Assembly: GCA_964464635.1 (NCBI GenBank)
Contig: CAYXGT010000016.1
Span: 1-38,637, forward strand
From: CAYLMG01 sp964464635
GTDB taxonomy: Bacteria > Planctomycetota > Phycisphaerae > Sedimentisphaerales > Anaerobacaceae
Length of the DNA: 38,637 nucleotides
Direction: 5' to 3'
Part shown: positions 1 to 7,809 of the stretch, in pieces
Layout: every line of letters starts with the position of its first letter
Numbering within the stretch: the first letter of the stretch is position 1
The notes under the pieces: generated by a model
Told to the model about the DNA's origin: nothing
The model's input: the letters and a program-made list of their open reading frames with translations, nothing else
Database searches by the model: none
Made by a program: the position numbers and the translations under genes

Positions 1-159
1 CGGGTACTTCCATCTACGCCCTCACGGACGTAGTATTACGAAGGAAGAATAAATAAGACTAAATTTGTGTTAATCCGTGTATCTAAATATTAACGAAAAC
101 CCTGCGATGAAACTGCAGACTAAATATAATTTACGAAATGCAAAAAACGAACTTGTGAC

Positions 160-1279
160 TTACGACCTTTGGGATTTTTGTTTTGCACGGTGGTGGAGGT
201 AGGTTTCTATGAAGGAGTCGATTTTGCCGTCGAGGACGGCCTGCACATTGCCGGTCTGGAAATCGGTGCGATGGTCCTTTACCATCTGGTACGGCTGAAG
301 CACGTAACTGCGAATCTGACTGCCCCAGGCAATCTCGCCCTTGTCGCTATAAAGCTTCGCAATCTCGGCGTCGCGCTTCTGCTGCTCGCGCATAAAAAGG
401 CGGGCCTTCAAGACCTTAACAGCCTGTGCGCGGTTCTTGTGCTGGCTCCGCTCGTTCTGGCACTGTACGACGATGCCGGTGGGGATATGCGTGATACGGA
501 CGGCGGAGCTGACCTTGTTTACGTGCTGACCGCCGGCACCGCTGGCACGATAAAAATCGATTTTCAAATCGTCGTCTTTGATTTCGATATCAACATCCTC
601 ATCAAATTCGGGGATGCAGTCAACGGCGGCGAAGCTGGTATGGCGTCTCTTATTGGAATCGAACGGGCTGATACGCACCAGCCGGTGCACGCCCGTCTCG
701 CAGGAGAGCTTACCGTAAGCGAACGGGCCTGCGACTTTGAGTGTGATGGAGCGGATGCCGGCTTCCTCGCCTGGTGTGATATCGAGCTGAGCGTATTTGA
801 ATTTGTTCTCGTCGAAGAACCTGGTGTACATTCTGAGCAGCATATTTACCCAGTCGCAGCTTTCGGTGCCGCCCGCTCCGGCGTGGATACTGAAAAAGCA
901 GTTCTTAGTATCGTTGGGTCCGGAGAGCAGGCCTGCAAGCTCGATTTTTTGACATTGCTTTTCAAGGCCGACGAGCTCGGTTTCGAGCTGAGCGAGGGTC
1001 TGGCCGTCGGATTCGGATTCTGCTAACTGGAACAGCTCGGCGAGGTCTGTTACATTTTTGTAAATCTGCTCGGCAGGAGTAACAATCGCTTTTAGTGCGC
1101 TGAGTTTTGCTACGGTCGATTGTGCGGCCTCTGCGTCGTCCCAGAAGCCGGGGTTCGACATTTTCCTTTCGAGGGCGGTTAGCTCATCTCTCTTGGCGGG
1201 CAAGTCAAAGCCAGTCCCGGATTTGCTTAACCCGGGCCAGCAGATTGTCTATAGCGGATTTTAGCTCGACTACTTCCAT
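160..1279 (-). CDS. prfB: Peptide chain release factor 2, expressed by programmed +1 frameshift
   Basis: RF2 ends translation at UGA and UAA codons by triggering peptidyl-tRNA hydrolysis in the ribosome. The main frame carries the GGQ motif (SGAGGQHVNK) that enters the peptidyl transferase centre and the RF2-type SPF tripeptide (VRISPFDSNK) that reads the stop codon. The ORF with these motifs has no good start of its own. An in-frame 24-codon leader begins at ATG 1279 (MEVVELKSAIDNLL...) and runs into TGA at 1207-1205 within CTTTGAC. A +1 slip there joins the leader to the main frame and gives 372 residues, the usual RF2 length (E. coli 365). The leader start has only a weak purine-rich RBS. 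It is the first gene of the window and is divergent from the aminopeptidase. Identity is very secure. Confidence 0.96.
1204..1210 (-). other. prfB programmed +1 frameshift site (CTT TGA C)
   Basis: On the minus strand codon 24 is CTT, followed by an in-frame TGA and then C, the canonical prfB slippery site. Dropping the T at 1207 gives CTT-GAC-TTG-CCC-GCC and continues into RF2. A GGGA purine stretch a few bases upstream could act as the stimulatory Shine-Dalgarno-like element, although it is weaker than the E. coli AGGGGG. When RF2 is scarce the ribosome pauses at its own cognate UGA and shifts, so RF2 regulates itself. Confidence 0.93.
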
Positions 1280-1352
1280 TTAATCGCTTTCTTAAAAATT
1301 ATATCTATCGTTGACTGCATTTATACCAGAAACAGAGAGATGATGCAATAGG

Positions 1353-1392
1353 AAGATTAGGGGATTAGAGGATTAGTGAATTAGGGGATTAG
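1353..1392. repeat. Five 8-bp tandem units of the form NNGATTAG / NNAATTAG
   Basis: Consecutive 8-mers AAGATTAG, GGGATTAG, AGGATTAG, TGAATTAG and GGGATTAG fill the spacer between prfB and the aminopeptidase gene. The units are degenerate and non-coding. No promoter or terminator can be read confidently in the same spacer. Confidence 0.7.
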
Positions 1393-1514
1393 GTTAAAGG
1401 CTTGTCAGACAGCAATGAAAAATAAAAAAACAGGTGCAAAGAGTGAGAAAAACCGTTAGAATACAATGTTCGAAAGAATTTATTAAAGAAGCAAAAATAA
1501 AGGCAGAGGCGAAA

Positions 1515-3041
1515 ATGAAAAAGATTATCGATGTCGAGGTCAGGACGAAAGCAGCCGAGCCGGCGAGCTGTAAGGCGGATATGCTGTGCATGGGCGTATT
1601 CAAGGGCGAAGAGAAGCTCGATAAGACGTGCGGCATATTAAATAAGAAGCTCGACGGCAGGATTGAAAAGCTGCTAAAGTTAGGTGATTTCAAGGGTGAG
1701 GAGGGAAGCTGCGAGGTAATCTATACTGACGGGAGAATTGCGGCTGAGCGGTTAATGCTGGCGGGTCTGGGCGAGAAGAAAAAGGCGACGGCGGATACGC
1801 TTCGCAAGGCTTGTGCGGCGGCGGCAAACAAGGCGGTTAGTATGAATATCAAGAAACTGGCCTTGGCGATTCATAAGGCGTTCGACGGCAAGGTCAATGC
1901 GGAAACGGCAGGTGAGGTCTGCGCCGAGGGAGCGTATTTCGGAAGCTACCGGTACGACGAGTATATTACTAAAGATGAGAACGGCAGGAGCGAGTCACTG
2001 AGCGTCGAAATCATCGAGCCGGAACAAAGAAAATTTCAAAAAATAAATAAGGGCTGCGGCGTTGGAGCGGTAATCGGCGAGGCGCAAAGCTATGCGAGGA
2101 CGCTTTCGAACCGGCCTGGAAACGTGATAAATCCGCCGGCATTAGCGGCGGAGGCGAAGAAAATGGCAGGCAAATATGCAAATCTGAATTGTACGATTCT
2201 CGATGCGAAACAATTAAAGCAGAAAAAGATGGGCGGGATTCTGGCGGTCGGGGCCGGCTCGAAAAGTGAGCCGAGATTTATAATATTGAAATACAAAGGC
2301 GCCAAGACAAAAAATGCGCCGACGATTGCACTGGTGGGTAAGGCGATTACGTTCGATTCGGGCGGGATAAGCATCAAGCCTTCAGCGAATATGGGAGCGA
2401 TGAAGTTAGACAAATCGGGCGGGATAGCGGTTCTGGCGACGATGAAGGCGATAGCACAATTGCGGCCGGAAGTTAATGTATATGGGCTGATACCGTCGGC
2501 GGAAAATCTGCCGAGCGGGACGAGCTACCGGCCTGGTGACATTGTTACAACCTACAGCACAAAGACGGTCGAGATTGACAATACCGATGCAGAGGGCAGG
2601 ATGATTCTGTGCGATGCACTGCATTACGCAGGAGAATTAGGGTGCGAAACGATAATCGATATAGCAACGCTGACGGGCTCGTGCATGGTAGCACTGGGTA
2701 AATATAAAGCGGGACTGTTCGGCAACGATGAGAAACTTGTCAAGCAGGTTCAGGCGGCGGCGGAAGAGAGCGGCGAGAAGGTATGGCATCTGCCGAGCGG
2801 TGAAGAATACGCAAAGGAGATGAAAAGCAAAATTGCGGATTTGAAAAACGTGGGCAGTAAATGGGGCGGGGCCTGCACGGCGGCGGCGTTTCTCGGTGAG
2901 TTCATAGACAAAGCCAAGTGGGCACATTTAGATATAGCGGGAATGGATATATTCGAGAAAGGCACGGCATACTCGGCTGAAGGGTCAAGCGGATATGGAG
3001 TGAGACTTTTGACGACATTTTTGATGAATCATGCAAAATGA
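1515..3041 (+). CDS. pepA: Leucyl aminopeptidase (peptidase family M17)
   Basis: Cytosolic two-metal aminopeptidase that removes N-terminal residues from peptides. The M17 catalytic half is complete: GKAITFDSGGISIKP carries metal-binding and catalytic Lys/Asp residues, NTDAEGRMILCDAL is the family signature, and ATLTGSCMVALG follows. The less conserved N-terminal domain covers about the first 170 residues. The ATG at 1515 (MKKIIDVEV...) was chosen because a GAGGCG purine stretch lies just upstream and the 508-residue product matches family length; an in-frame ATG at 1434 would add a lysine-rich 27-residue tail. folE begins 12 bp after the stop, so the two are probably co-transcribed. It fits the peptide-degrading theme of the 16-28 kb cluster but is not part of it. 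Confidence 0.93.
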   Translation: MKKIIDVEVRTKAAEPASCKADMLCMGVFKGEEKLDKTCGILNKKLDGRIEKLLKLGDFKGEEGSCEVIYTDGRIAAERLMLAGLGEKKKATADTLRKACAAAANKAVSMNIKKLALAIHKAFDGKVNAETAGEVCAEGAYFGSYRYDEYITKDENGRSESLSVEIIEPEQRKFQKINKGCGVGAVIGEAQSYARTLSNRPGNVINPPALAAEAKKMAGKYANLNCTILDAKQLKQKKMGGILAVGAGSKSEPRFIILKYKGAKTKNAPTIALVGKAITFDSGGISIKPSANMGAMKLDKSGGIAVLATMKAIAQLRPEVNVYGLIPSAENLPSGTSYRPGDIVTTYSTKTVEIDNTDAEGRMILCDALHYAGELGCETIIDIATLTGSCMVALGKYKAGLFGNDEKLVKQVQAAAEESGEKVWHLPSGEEYAKEMKSKIADLKNVGSKWGGACTAAAFLGEFIDKAKWAHLDIAGMDIFEKGTAYSAEGSSGYGVRLLTTFLMNHAK

Positions 3042-3053
3042 AAAGGTTCGAAG

Positions 3054-3638
3054 ATGAGCAAAAAGAAGGTAAAAGTTAACTACGAAAGAATAGAGAAGGC
3101 TGTCAGAGAAATACTACTGGCTGTCGGTGAAGATGCACAGCGCGAGGGATTGAGATACACTCCGAGGCGCGTGGCAAAGATGTACGCTGAGCTTTTAGGC
3201 GGGATGCGTGAGGAGCCGAAAGAGCATCTGAAAAGCGTTTTCCAGGAAGACTACGACGAGATAGTGATACTGCGTGACATACCATTCTTCAGTATATGCG
3301 AGCATCACCTGATGCCGTTTATCGGCTCGGCACACGTGGCGTACCTGCCGAAAGGCAATATTCTGGGCGTGAGCAAGATCGCACGAGTAGTGGACTGTTT
3401 CGCCAAAAGGCTGCAGGTCCAGGAAAGGCTGACCGACCAGATAGCGGACTTTCTGATGGATAACCTGAAACCGATGGCGGTGGCGGTGGTACTGGAGGCG
3501 TCGCACAGTTGTATGACGATACGCGGGGCCAGGAAAGCCGGCTCGGTGATGGTAACAAGCGCGATTCGAGGCGTGTTCAGAAAAGACCAGAAGAGCCGAA
3601 GCGAGGTGCTGAGTCTTCTGCATAAGCTGAACACATAA
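3054..3638 (+). CDS. folE: GTP cyclohydrolase I
   Basis: Converts GTP to 7,8-dihydroneopterin triphosphate, the first step towards folate, biopterin or queuosine-type deazapurines. The 194-residue product has the zinc-site segment FSICEHHLMPFIG, the second zinc cysteine in EASHSCMTIRGARK, and the catalytic core motif GVSKIARVVDCFAKRLQVQE. AAGG lies 7 bp before the ATG. The gene follows pepA by 12 bp and leads directly into a pyruvoyl-tetrahydropterin-synthase-family gene, which uses the FolE product, so the pair is a biochemical unit. Confidence 0.95.
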   Translation: MSKKKVKVNYERIEKAVREILLAVGEDAQREGLRYTPRRVAKMYAELLGGMREEPKEHLKSVFQEDYDEIVILRDIPFFSICEHHLMPFIGSAHVAYLPKGNILGVSKIARVVDCFAKRLQVQERLTDQIADFLMDNLKPMAVAVVLEASHSCMTIRGARKAGSVMVTSAIRGVFRKDQKSRSEVLSLLHKLNT

Positions 3639-3641
3639 AAA

Positions 3642-4439
3642 ATGCATAAGCTGGCAAGAAGAGTAAGGTTTTCGATAAATCCCTTTCTGGCAGAAGACAG
3701 TGAAGGCTTTAATTCTTACTGCTCCAGGCCTGCTGGCAAAGGGCTGTCGGTTTTTTTTGAGCTGACGGTTGAACTTGCAGGTGCGGTGGACAGCGAGACG
3801 GGTTTTGTAGTAAACGTTGCGGATATTGACAAGGCTATTCGCCAAAACGTGGTGCCCGTTTTCGCAGGGCATATAAGAAGCTATTTTCGAGACGGCAACC
3901 ATACGGGGCTGGGCGAGATAGCCGACTTGCTGAAAAAAAGCAGTGACAAGCTTAAAGGCAAATTCGCAAAGGCTGGGATTGACAAGCTTAGCCTGTCACT
4001 GAATCCTCTCAGGAAGGTTGCGATTAACTGTAAGGAAAGCGCGATGATTTATTTCAGCGAAAAATTTGATTTTGCTGCGACGCACAAGCTGTGGAACGAG
4101 GACTTTACGGAAGAGCAAAATTTCAAAACGTTCGGTAAATGTGCGAACCCTTCCGGCCACGGTCATAACTACGTTGCTGAGATTACGGTAAAGGCTGAGC
4201 CGGACAGGCTGAGCATTTGTGAATTTGAAAAAGTTGTGGACGAAAACCTTATAAAATTAGTTGACCATAAGAATCTGAATGTCGATGTGCCGTATTTTGC
4301 GAAGGTCCAGCCGACAGTTGAAAACCTTGCTGTTTTTGCGTGGGATAGGCTACAGGGGAGATTCGAGAACGCGGAGCTTCACTGCGTAAATATACAGGAA
4401 ACAGACAAGACATACTGCTCATACTACGGGCAGAAGTGA
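3642..4439 (+). CDS. 6-pyruvoyl-tetrahydropterin synthase / QueD family, tandem-domain form
   Basis: Acts on dihydroneopterin triphosphate, giving 6-pyruvoyl-tetrahydropterin or 6-carboxy-tetrahydropterin (QueD). The C-terminal half (about residues 135-265) is a complete PTPS domain: zinc histidines H148 (FAATH), H173 and H175 (SGHGHNY), catalytic Cys C167, the Asp-His pair D208/H209 (LVDHKNLN), and substrate Glu E253 (IQETDKT). Residues 1-130 have the same strand-helix pattern (VRFSINPF..., LSVFFELTVEL..., NVADIDKAI) but lack the zinc ligands, so this looks like a duplicated and degenerate PTPS domain. Total length is 265 against the usual 120-145. The start is 3 bp after the folE stop with no clear RBS, suggesting translational coupling. 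Whether the product serves queuosine or pterin synthesis cannot be decided here. Confidence 0.85.
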   Translation: MHKLARRVRFSINPFLAEDSEGFNSYCSRPAGKGLSVFFELTVELAGAVDSETGFVVNVADIDKAIRQNVVPVFAGHIRSYFRDGNHTGLGEIADLLKKSSDKLKGKFAKAGIDKLSLSLNPLRKVAINCKESAMIYFSEKFDFAATHKLWNEDFTEEQNFKTFGKCANPSGHGHNYVAEITVKAEPDRLSICEFEKVVDENLIKLVDHKNLNVDVPYFAKVQPTVENLAVFAWDRLQGRFENAELHCVNIQETDKTYCSYYGQK

Positions 4440-4558
4440 AAAATGATAAACCACCAAGACACCAGATGAAGAATACAGAAGACAGAAGGCGGACAACAGA
4501 TGACAGACGGCGGAGGGCAGGGGGCAAAATAAGAAACACTAAATACGAAATCCGAAAT

Positions 4559-4595
4559 GGTTCGACAGGCTCACCATCCTGAGTGAAATCGAAGG
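4559..4595. repeat. Imperfect palindromic repeat (GGTTCGACAGGCTCA...TGAG...TCGAAGG)
   Basis: TTCGA with GGCTCA on the left faces TGAG with TCGAA on the right, forming an imperfect hairpin. I recognise this phrase as a widespread dispersed repeat in bacterial genomes, where it is often mis-annotated as peptide. It is non-coding here. Confidence 0.55.
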
Positions 4596-4666
4596 ACAAA
4601 TTCAAAATACGAATGAAAAAACTCAAAACAAATATTTACCGCAGAGATCGACGAGACCGCAGAGAA

Positions 4667-4756
4667 AAAAATATTTAACTGCTGAGTTTTTTAAGGCTGC
4701 AGAGAAAAAATCCAACCACGGATACCTTAAGCATAAATTTCACAGATTACACGGAT
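4667..4756. repeat. 90-bp direct repeat, copy 1
   Basis: Begins AAAAATATTTAACTGCTGAG and ends CACAGATTACACGGAT. Copy 2 is at 4941-5030 and differs at two positions by eye (AACTGC/AACCGC and TTAAG/TTAGG). The near identity points to a recent duplication or to gene conversion. Confidence 0.85.
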
Positions 4757-4940
4757 GGACGCGGATTAACACGGATTTTAATAAACCACAAAGACTAAAA
4801 GAGAGGGAAAGTAAAAGGTAGAAATTAAAAAGAAAACCAACCACGAATTAACACGAATTACTCGAATTTATAAACCAGCGAAAATACTTATAGTCTTTTT
4901 GTTCAAACAAAAGGACTACGAACCTTTTATAAAGTCAAGG

Positions 4941-5030
4941 AAAAATATTTAACCGCTGAGTTTTTTAAGGCTGCAGAGAAAAAATCCAACCACGGATACC
5001 TTAGGCATAAATTTCACAGATTACACGGAT
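4941..5030. repeat. 90-bp direct repeat, copy 2
   Basis: Same orientation as the copy at 4667-4756, 274 bp apart. The spacer between them holds the ACACGGATTAACACGGATT and AACCACGAATTAACACGAATT phrases. Confidence 0.85.
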
Positions 5031-5175
5031 TGTTAAAAACATGAAAAGCACGAATACCCAAGGTGTAAATTATTTAATCGCTGATTGCGCTGATTGTCGA
5101 GGACTGAGCGGCGAGGGTAAACGAAAAAATAACACTCCCTCACTTGCGTTCGGGGCTGTGTTTATAATTTGTGAT

Positions 5176-6504
5176 TTATCTTGTTGGGGGCAGGTCTTTG
5201 CCGAAGACCTCCTTCGCCCAGCGGAACATTTCCTCGTCAGAAACGGCTGAGACGCGGTCATCGGCGTACTCGGCGTCGATATAGTCCTTAATTTTGGTGA
5301 CCTTTGGGTCGTGCTTTGGAATCTCAATCTGAAAATGTGCTTCAAGCCAGTGCTTAATTCCGGCGGCACCGGTTTTGTCGGTAATGGCAACACTGACAGG
5401 ACGATTGAGCAGCTTCTGCGTGTTAAAGCAATTATAGATTTCCTCATTTTTCAAAAGGCCGTCAGCGTGGATACCGGCCCGTGTGACATTGAAATCCTTT
5501 CCGACGAGCGGGTAATTGGCGGGTATTTTAAAGCCGAGCTCTTTCGATGCGTATTCAGCAAGCTCGGTTATGGCGGCGTAATTAACAGCAGGGTTATGCC
5601 CCTTGATTTGAGCGTGCTCGACAACAAGGGCCTCGATAGGAGGATTTCCTGTCCTTTCGCCAACACCGAAGATTGCGCCGTTTGCGGCGGAGCAGCCGTA
5701 AAGCCAGGCGGTCGCCGCGTTAACCAGGACCTTATGGAAATCGTTATGGCCATGCCATTCGAGATTCTCCGAAGGGACGCCGATTTTCCTCAGTCCTGCG
5801 ATGAGCTTTGGTACACTTCGCGGCAGATTTGAATTGGGCCAGGGCAGGGCGAAACCGAGAGTATCACAAAGACGAATCTTGACAGGCATTTTGTACTCAT
5901 CAGAGAGCTTGAGCAACTCTGCGGCAAAAGGTAGAACGAAGCCTTCGAAATCGGCACGAGTAATATCCTCAAAGTGACAGCGCGGGATAATGCCGCTATC
6001 AAGGGCGGTCCTTACCACAGCAAGATAATCATTGAGCGCCCGAGAACGGTTTTTTCGCAGTTTCAGGAAGATGTGATAGTCACTGGTAGAGGTAAGAATC
6101 CCGGTTTCCTGAAGTGACATATCTTTTACAAGTTTAAAATCCTCAGTGACGGCCCTTATCCAGCCTGTAACCTGCGGGTATTTATAGTTTCGCTCTTTAC
6201 ACAATTCGACGGCTTTTCTATCCCTTTTTGAATAAAGGAAAAATTCGCACTGCCGGATAAGACCTGTGTCGGAATCTATTTCGTGCAGAAAATCATATAT
6301 ACGGAGAATCTGCTCAGGTGTATAGGGCGGCCTTGCCTGCTGGCCGTCACGAAAGGTCGTATCGGTTATCCATATCTGCTCAGGCGTGTCAAGAGGAATA
6401 TTTTCATTGTCGAACTCAACCTTCGGAAACTCGGAGTATGGAAAAAACCGTCGGTATAAATTCGGTTCAGACACTTCAACAAGTTTTCTATTGTTCTCAG
6501 ACAT
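5176..6504 (-). CDS. (Re)-citrate synthase / 2-isopropylmalate-homocitrate synthase family
   Basis: A DRE-TIM metallolyase: a TIM-barrel enzyme that condenses acetyl-CoA with a 2-oxo acid in the cytosol. The active-site signature DTTFRDGQQARPPYT lies at residues 48-62 (catalytic Arg, metal Asp), and the metal-binding EWHGHNDFHK and VGERTGNPPIE motifs follow. The variant FRDGQQARPPYT, the IRQCEFFLYS segment and the 442-residue length without a leucine-regulatory domain resemble proteins assigned as (Re)-citrate synthase in anaerobes such as Clostridium kluyveri. That assignment is from memory and is the preferred but unproven function. The start is ATG 6504, with AGGAG 6 bp upstream; the TTG two codons earlier abuts the RBS. 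A 6-bp hairpin (6520-6538) sits just upstream of the RBS. Confidence 0.75.
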   Translation of the reverse strand: MSENNRKLVEVSEPNLYRRFFPYSEFPKVEFDNENIPLDTPEQIWITDTTFRDGQQARPPYTPEQILRIYDFLHEIDSDTGLIRQCEFFLYSKRDRKAVELCKERNYKYPQVTGWIRAVTEDFKLVKDMSLQETGILTSTSDYHIFLKLRKNRSRALNDYLAVVRTALDSGIIPRCHFEDITRADFEGFVLPFAAELLKLSDEYKMPVKIRLCDTLGFALPWPNSNLPRSVPKLIAGLRKIGVPSENLEWHGHNDFHKVLVNAATAWLYGCSAANGAIFGVGERTGNPPIEALVVEHAQIKGHNPAVNYAAITELAEYASKELGFKIPANYPLVGKDFNVTRAGIHADGLLKNEEIYNCFNTQKLLNRPVSVAITDKTGAAGIKHWLEAHFQIEIPKHDPKVTKIKDYIDAEYADDRVSAVSDEEMFRWAKEVFGKDLPPTR

Positions 6505-6569
6505 AGCCAACTCCTAACGGCCTGTTCCGGAGACAGGCACAATTTTTTACTATATTATTGGAAAATAAT

Positions 6570-6653
6570 TAGCCGAGATGGGATTCGAACCCATACGTCC
6601 TAATCGGACAGGGGATTTTAAGTCCCCAGCGTCTGCCATTCCGCCACTCGGCC
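6570..6653 (-). tRNA. tRNA-Leu (UAA anticodon)
   Basis: Read on the minus strand: acceptor GGCCGAG pairs with CTCGGCT (a G-U closing pair) and the discriminator is A. Then come a Leu-type D-arm GGCGGAATGGCAGACGC, an anticodon arm with loop CTTAAAA (anticodon TAA), a long class-II variable arm, and a T-arm with the GGTTCGAATCC loop region. It is 84 nt with no encoded CCA. The 5' half of this gene is the left attachment site of the element at 6610-16192, so its upstream sequence is now element DNA. Confidence 0.93.
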
Positions 6654-6654
6654 A
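6610..6654. repeat. attL, 45-bp direct repeat
   Basis: Begins AGGGGATTTTAAGTCCCCAG and ends CGCCACTCGGCCA. It covers the 5' half of tRNA-Leu from the anticodon arm to the acceptor 5' strand plus one base upstream. It is identical to 16148-16192. The flanking bases differ (C/T on the left, A/G on the right), which defines its ends. Confidence 0.93.
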
Positions 6655-6707
6655 AGTCTTTTATTTACAAGGATTTATGTAAATTATTGGTTTATTTTAT
6701 TTTTCTC

Positions 6708-6721
6708 TGGACTCCATTTGG
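6708..6721 (+). repeat. Putative integrase arm-type site, left copy
   Basis: TGGACTCCATTTGG, 54 bp inside the left core. Identical to 16038-16051 in the same orientation, and both copies are followed by ACCA plus an AT run. Confidence 0.55.
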
Positions 6722-6736
6722 CTACCAGTATATAAT
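6708..6736 (+). promoter_or_regulatory. Candidate int promoter overlapping an arm-type repeat
   Basis: A perfect -10 TATAAT (6731-6736) lies 17 bp downstream of TGGACT (6708-6713), a 4/6 match to the -35 consensus. The -35 lies inside the 14-bp repeat TGGACTCCATTTGG (6708-6721), which recurs at 16038-16051 near the other end. If the repeat is the integrase arm-binding site, integrase would occupy and repress its own promoter. Confidence 0.5.
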
Positions 6737-6777
6737 AACATCAGTTTTCAAAAGTGCATTTTTAAGAGGATATTATT

Positions 6778-7809
6778 ATGAAAAAGGTCTGGACTTACAA
6801 GAGAAAAAATCGGCCTGGCTGGTATGTCGGTTGGTATGATGATACTGGACGTCGCTGCTCAAGACAGGTCGATAACAAGGCCGTTGCCGAGCAGTTTGCT
6901 TTACAGATTAAACACCGGCTCAATTCGGATATCTATATCAGGCCGATTAAAAAACCCTTTGACGAAGTTGTTGCAGAGTATATCGAATATAAAAAAGCCG
7001 TCCTGAGCCTTGCCTCTGAATCTATCCGCTCGATTAAGAACACCCTGAAAAGTCTCAAAAAACGAATTGGCCCGATAGATATTACAAAACTAAATCAGAG
7101 ACATATAAACGATTTCATATCAAGCCGAAATGCTGTTGTAAAAAGTCCGACAGTCAATAAGGATATTCGCAATTTTAAGTCTTTCATCGGCTGGCTTATA
7201 AAAAATCATTATGCCGGTGAATCGGCAAAACAGATTGAATTTGAAAGCCTCAAAGAAAAACAAAGGCCGGTAAATGCCTTATCGCCTTCACAAGTCAACG
7301 ACCTTCTCATTGCAGCCCGGAAATATCAGGCGTATGGTGATAGCTGGTTTATCAGGGTATTGCTGGCCGTCTCGACCGGCCTGCGTCAAGGCGACATCGA
7401 AAGTCTAAAGTTTTCTGATATAGACTTTGAAAGAGCCTTGATAAATACATTCAGCCAAAAGACCGGCAAGGGTATGACAAACAGGCCGTTACACCCGAAC
7501 ACCTTAACTGCTCTTGCCGCTTATCTGCAAACTGTTCCCGAAGGCCGGGACAGTCTTTTTGTCGATAAGTTTACTTCGGGTAAGTGGTATAGAATCAGGA
7601 AACGAGCCGGTTTGCCAAAATTGAAATTTCACGATTTGCGAAAAACGTTTGCTTCTCTTATTGCTCAAGCTGGTTTCTCTCAGTCAGTGACGCAGAATCT
7701 TCTTGAACATTCGACACCCAATCTGACGCACAAGGTTTATACAGACGTTCAGCCTGTATATCGAAAGGCGATTGACAGCTTGCCTATCCCAGACATTGCG
7801 GCTCTATGA
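6778..7809 (+). CDS. int: Tyrosine recombinase (element integrase)
   Basis: Site-specific recombinase that integrates and excises the element at tRNA-Leu. Residues 1-60 form a basic arm-binding region with GWYVGWYDDTGRR, residues 60-150 are a SAM-like core-binding domain, and residues 165-335 are the catalytic domain. Active-site residues are visible: R203 (TGLRQGDIE), K around 228-231, H285 and R288 (FHDLRKTF), H311 (LLEHST) and nucleophile Y321 (KVYTD). AAGAGGA lies 7 bp before the ATG. It sits next to attL and is the only rightward gene in the element. Its 3' end overlaps the convergent excisionase-like gene by 26 bp, so readthrough from either side would make antisense RNA. Confidence 0.93.
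   Translation: MKKVWTYKRKNRPGWYVGWYDDTGRRCSRQVDNKAVAEQFALQIKHRLNSDIYIRPIKKPFDEVVAEYIEYKKAVLSLASESIRSIKNTLKSLKKRIGPIDITKLNQRHINDFISSRNAVVKSPTVNKDIRNFKSFIGWLIKNHYAGESAKQIEFESLKEKQRPVNALSPSQVNDLLIAARKYQAYGDSWFIRVLLAVSTGLRQGDIESLKFSDIDFERALINTFSQKTGKGMTNRPLHPNTLTALAAYLQTVPEGRDSLFVDKFTSGKWYRIRKRAGLPKLKFHDLRKTFASLIAQAGFSQSVTQNLLEHSTPNLTHKVYTDVQPVYRKAIDSLPIPDIAAL

Larger units (their letters stand above)
4440..5175. repeat. 736-bp intergenic patch of word-like repeats, no gene
   Basis: This stretch has no supportable ORF. It is built of short recurring phrases: variants of ACACGGATTAACACGGATT, ACCGCAGAG...CTGCAGAGAAAAA, AACCACGAATTAACACGAATT and CAGAAGACAGAAGGCGG. A related phrase occurs at 64-80 on the opposite strand (TTTGTGTTAATCCGTGT). 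A duplicated 90-bp block and a hairpin-like repeat within it are listed separately. Such degenerate phrases recur in non-coding DNA of some planctomycete and deltaproteobacterial genomes (general recollection); their origin is not established. Confidence 0.75.

Noticed and set aside
169..1026. Long rightward ORF (285 codons)
   Set aside because: It lies antisense to prfB, shows no recognisable domain, and the RF2 frame carries GGQ and SPF motifs.
1353..1392. Telomere-like GGGATTAG repeats
   Set aside because: The units are degenerate, only five long, and sit between two bacterial housekeeping genes.
5041..5250. 69-codon ORF in the repeat patch
   Set aside because: It starts in repeat sequence, runs antisense into the 5176 gene, and has no RBS or protein-like composition.
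6511..6545. Hairpin GCCTGT / ACAGGC followed by T run as a rightward terminator
   Set aside because: No rightward gene ends there; it is more simply a leader hairpin of the 6504 gene.
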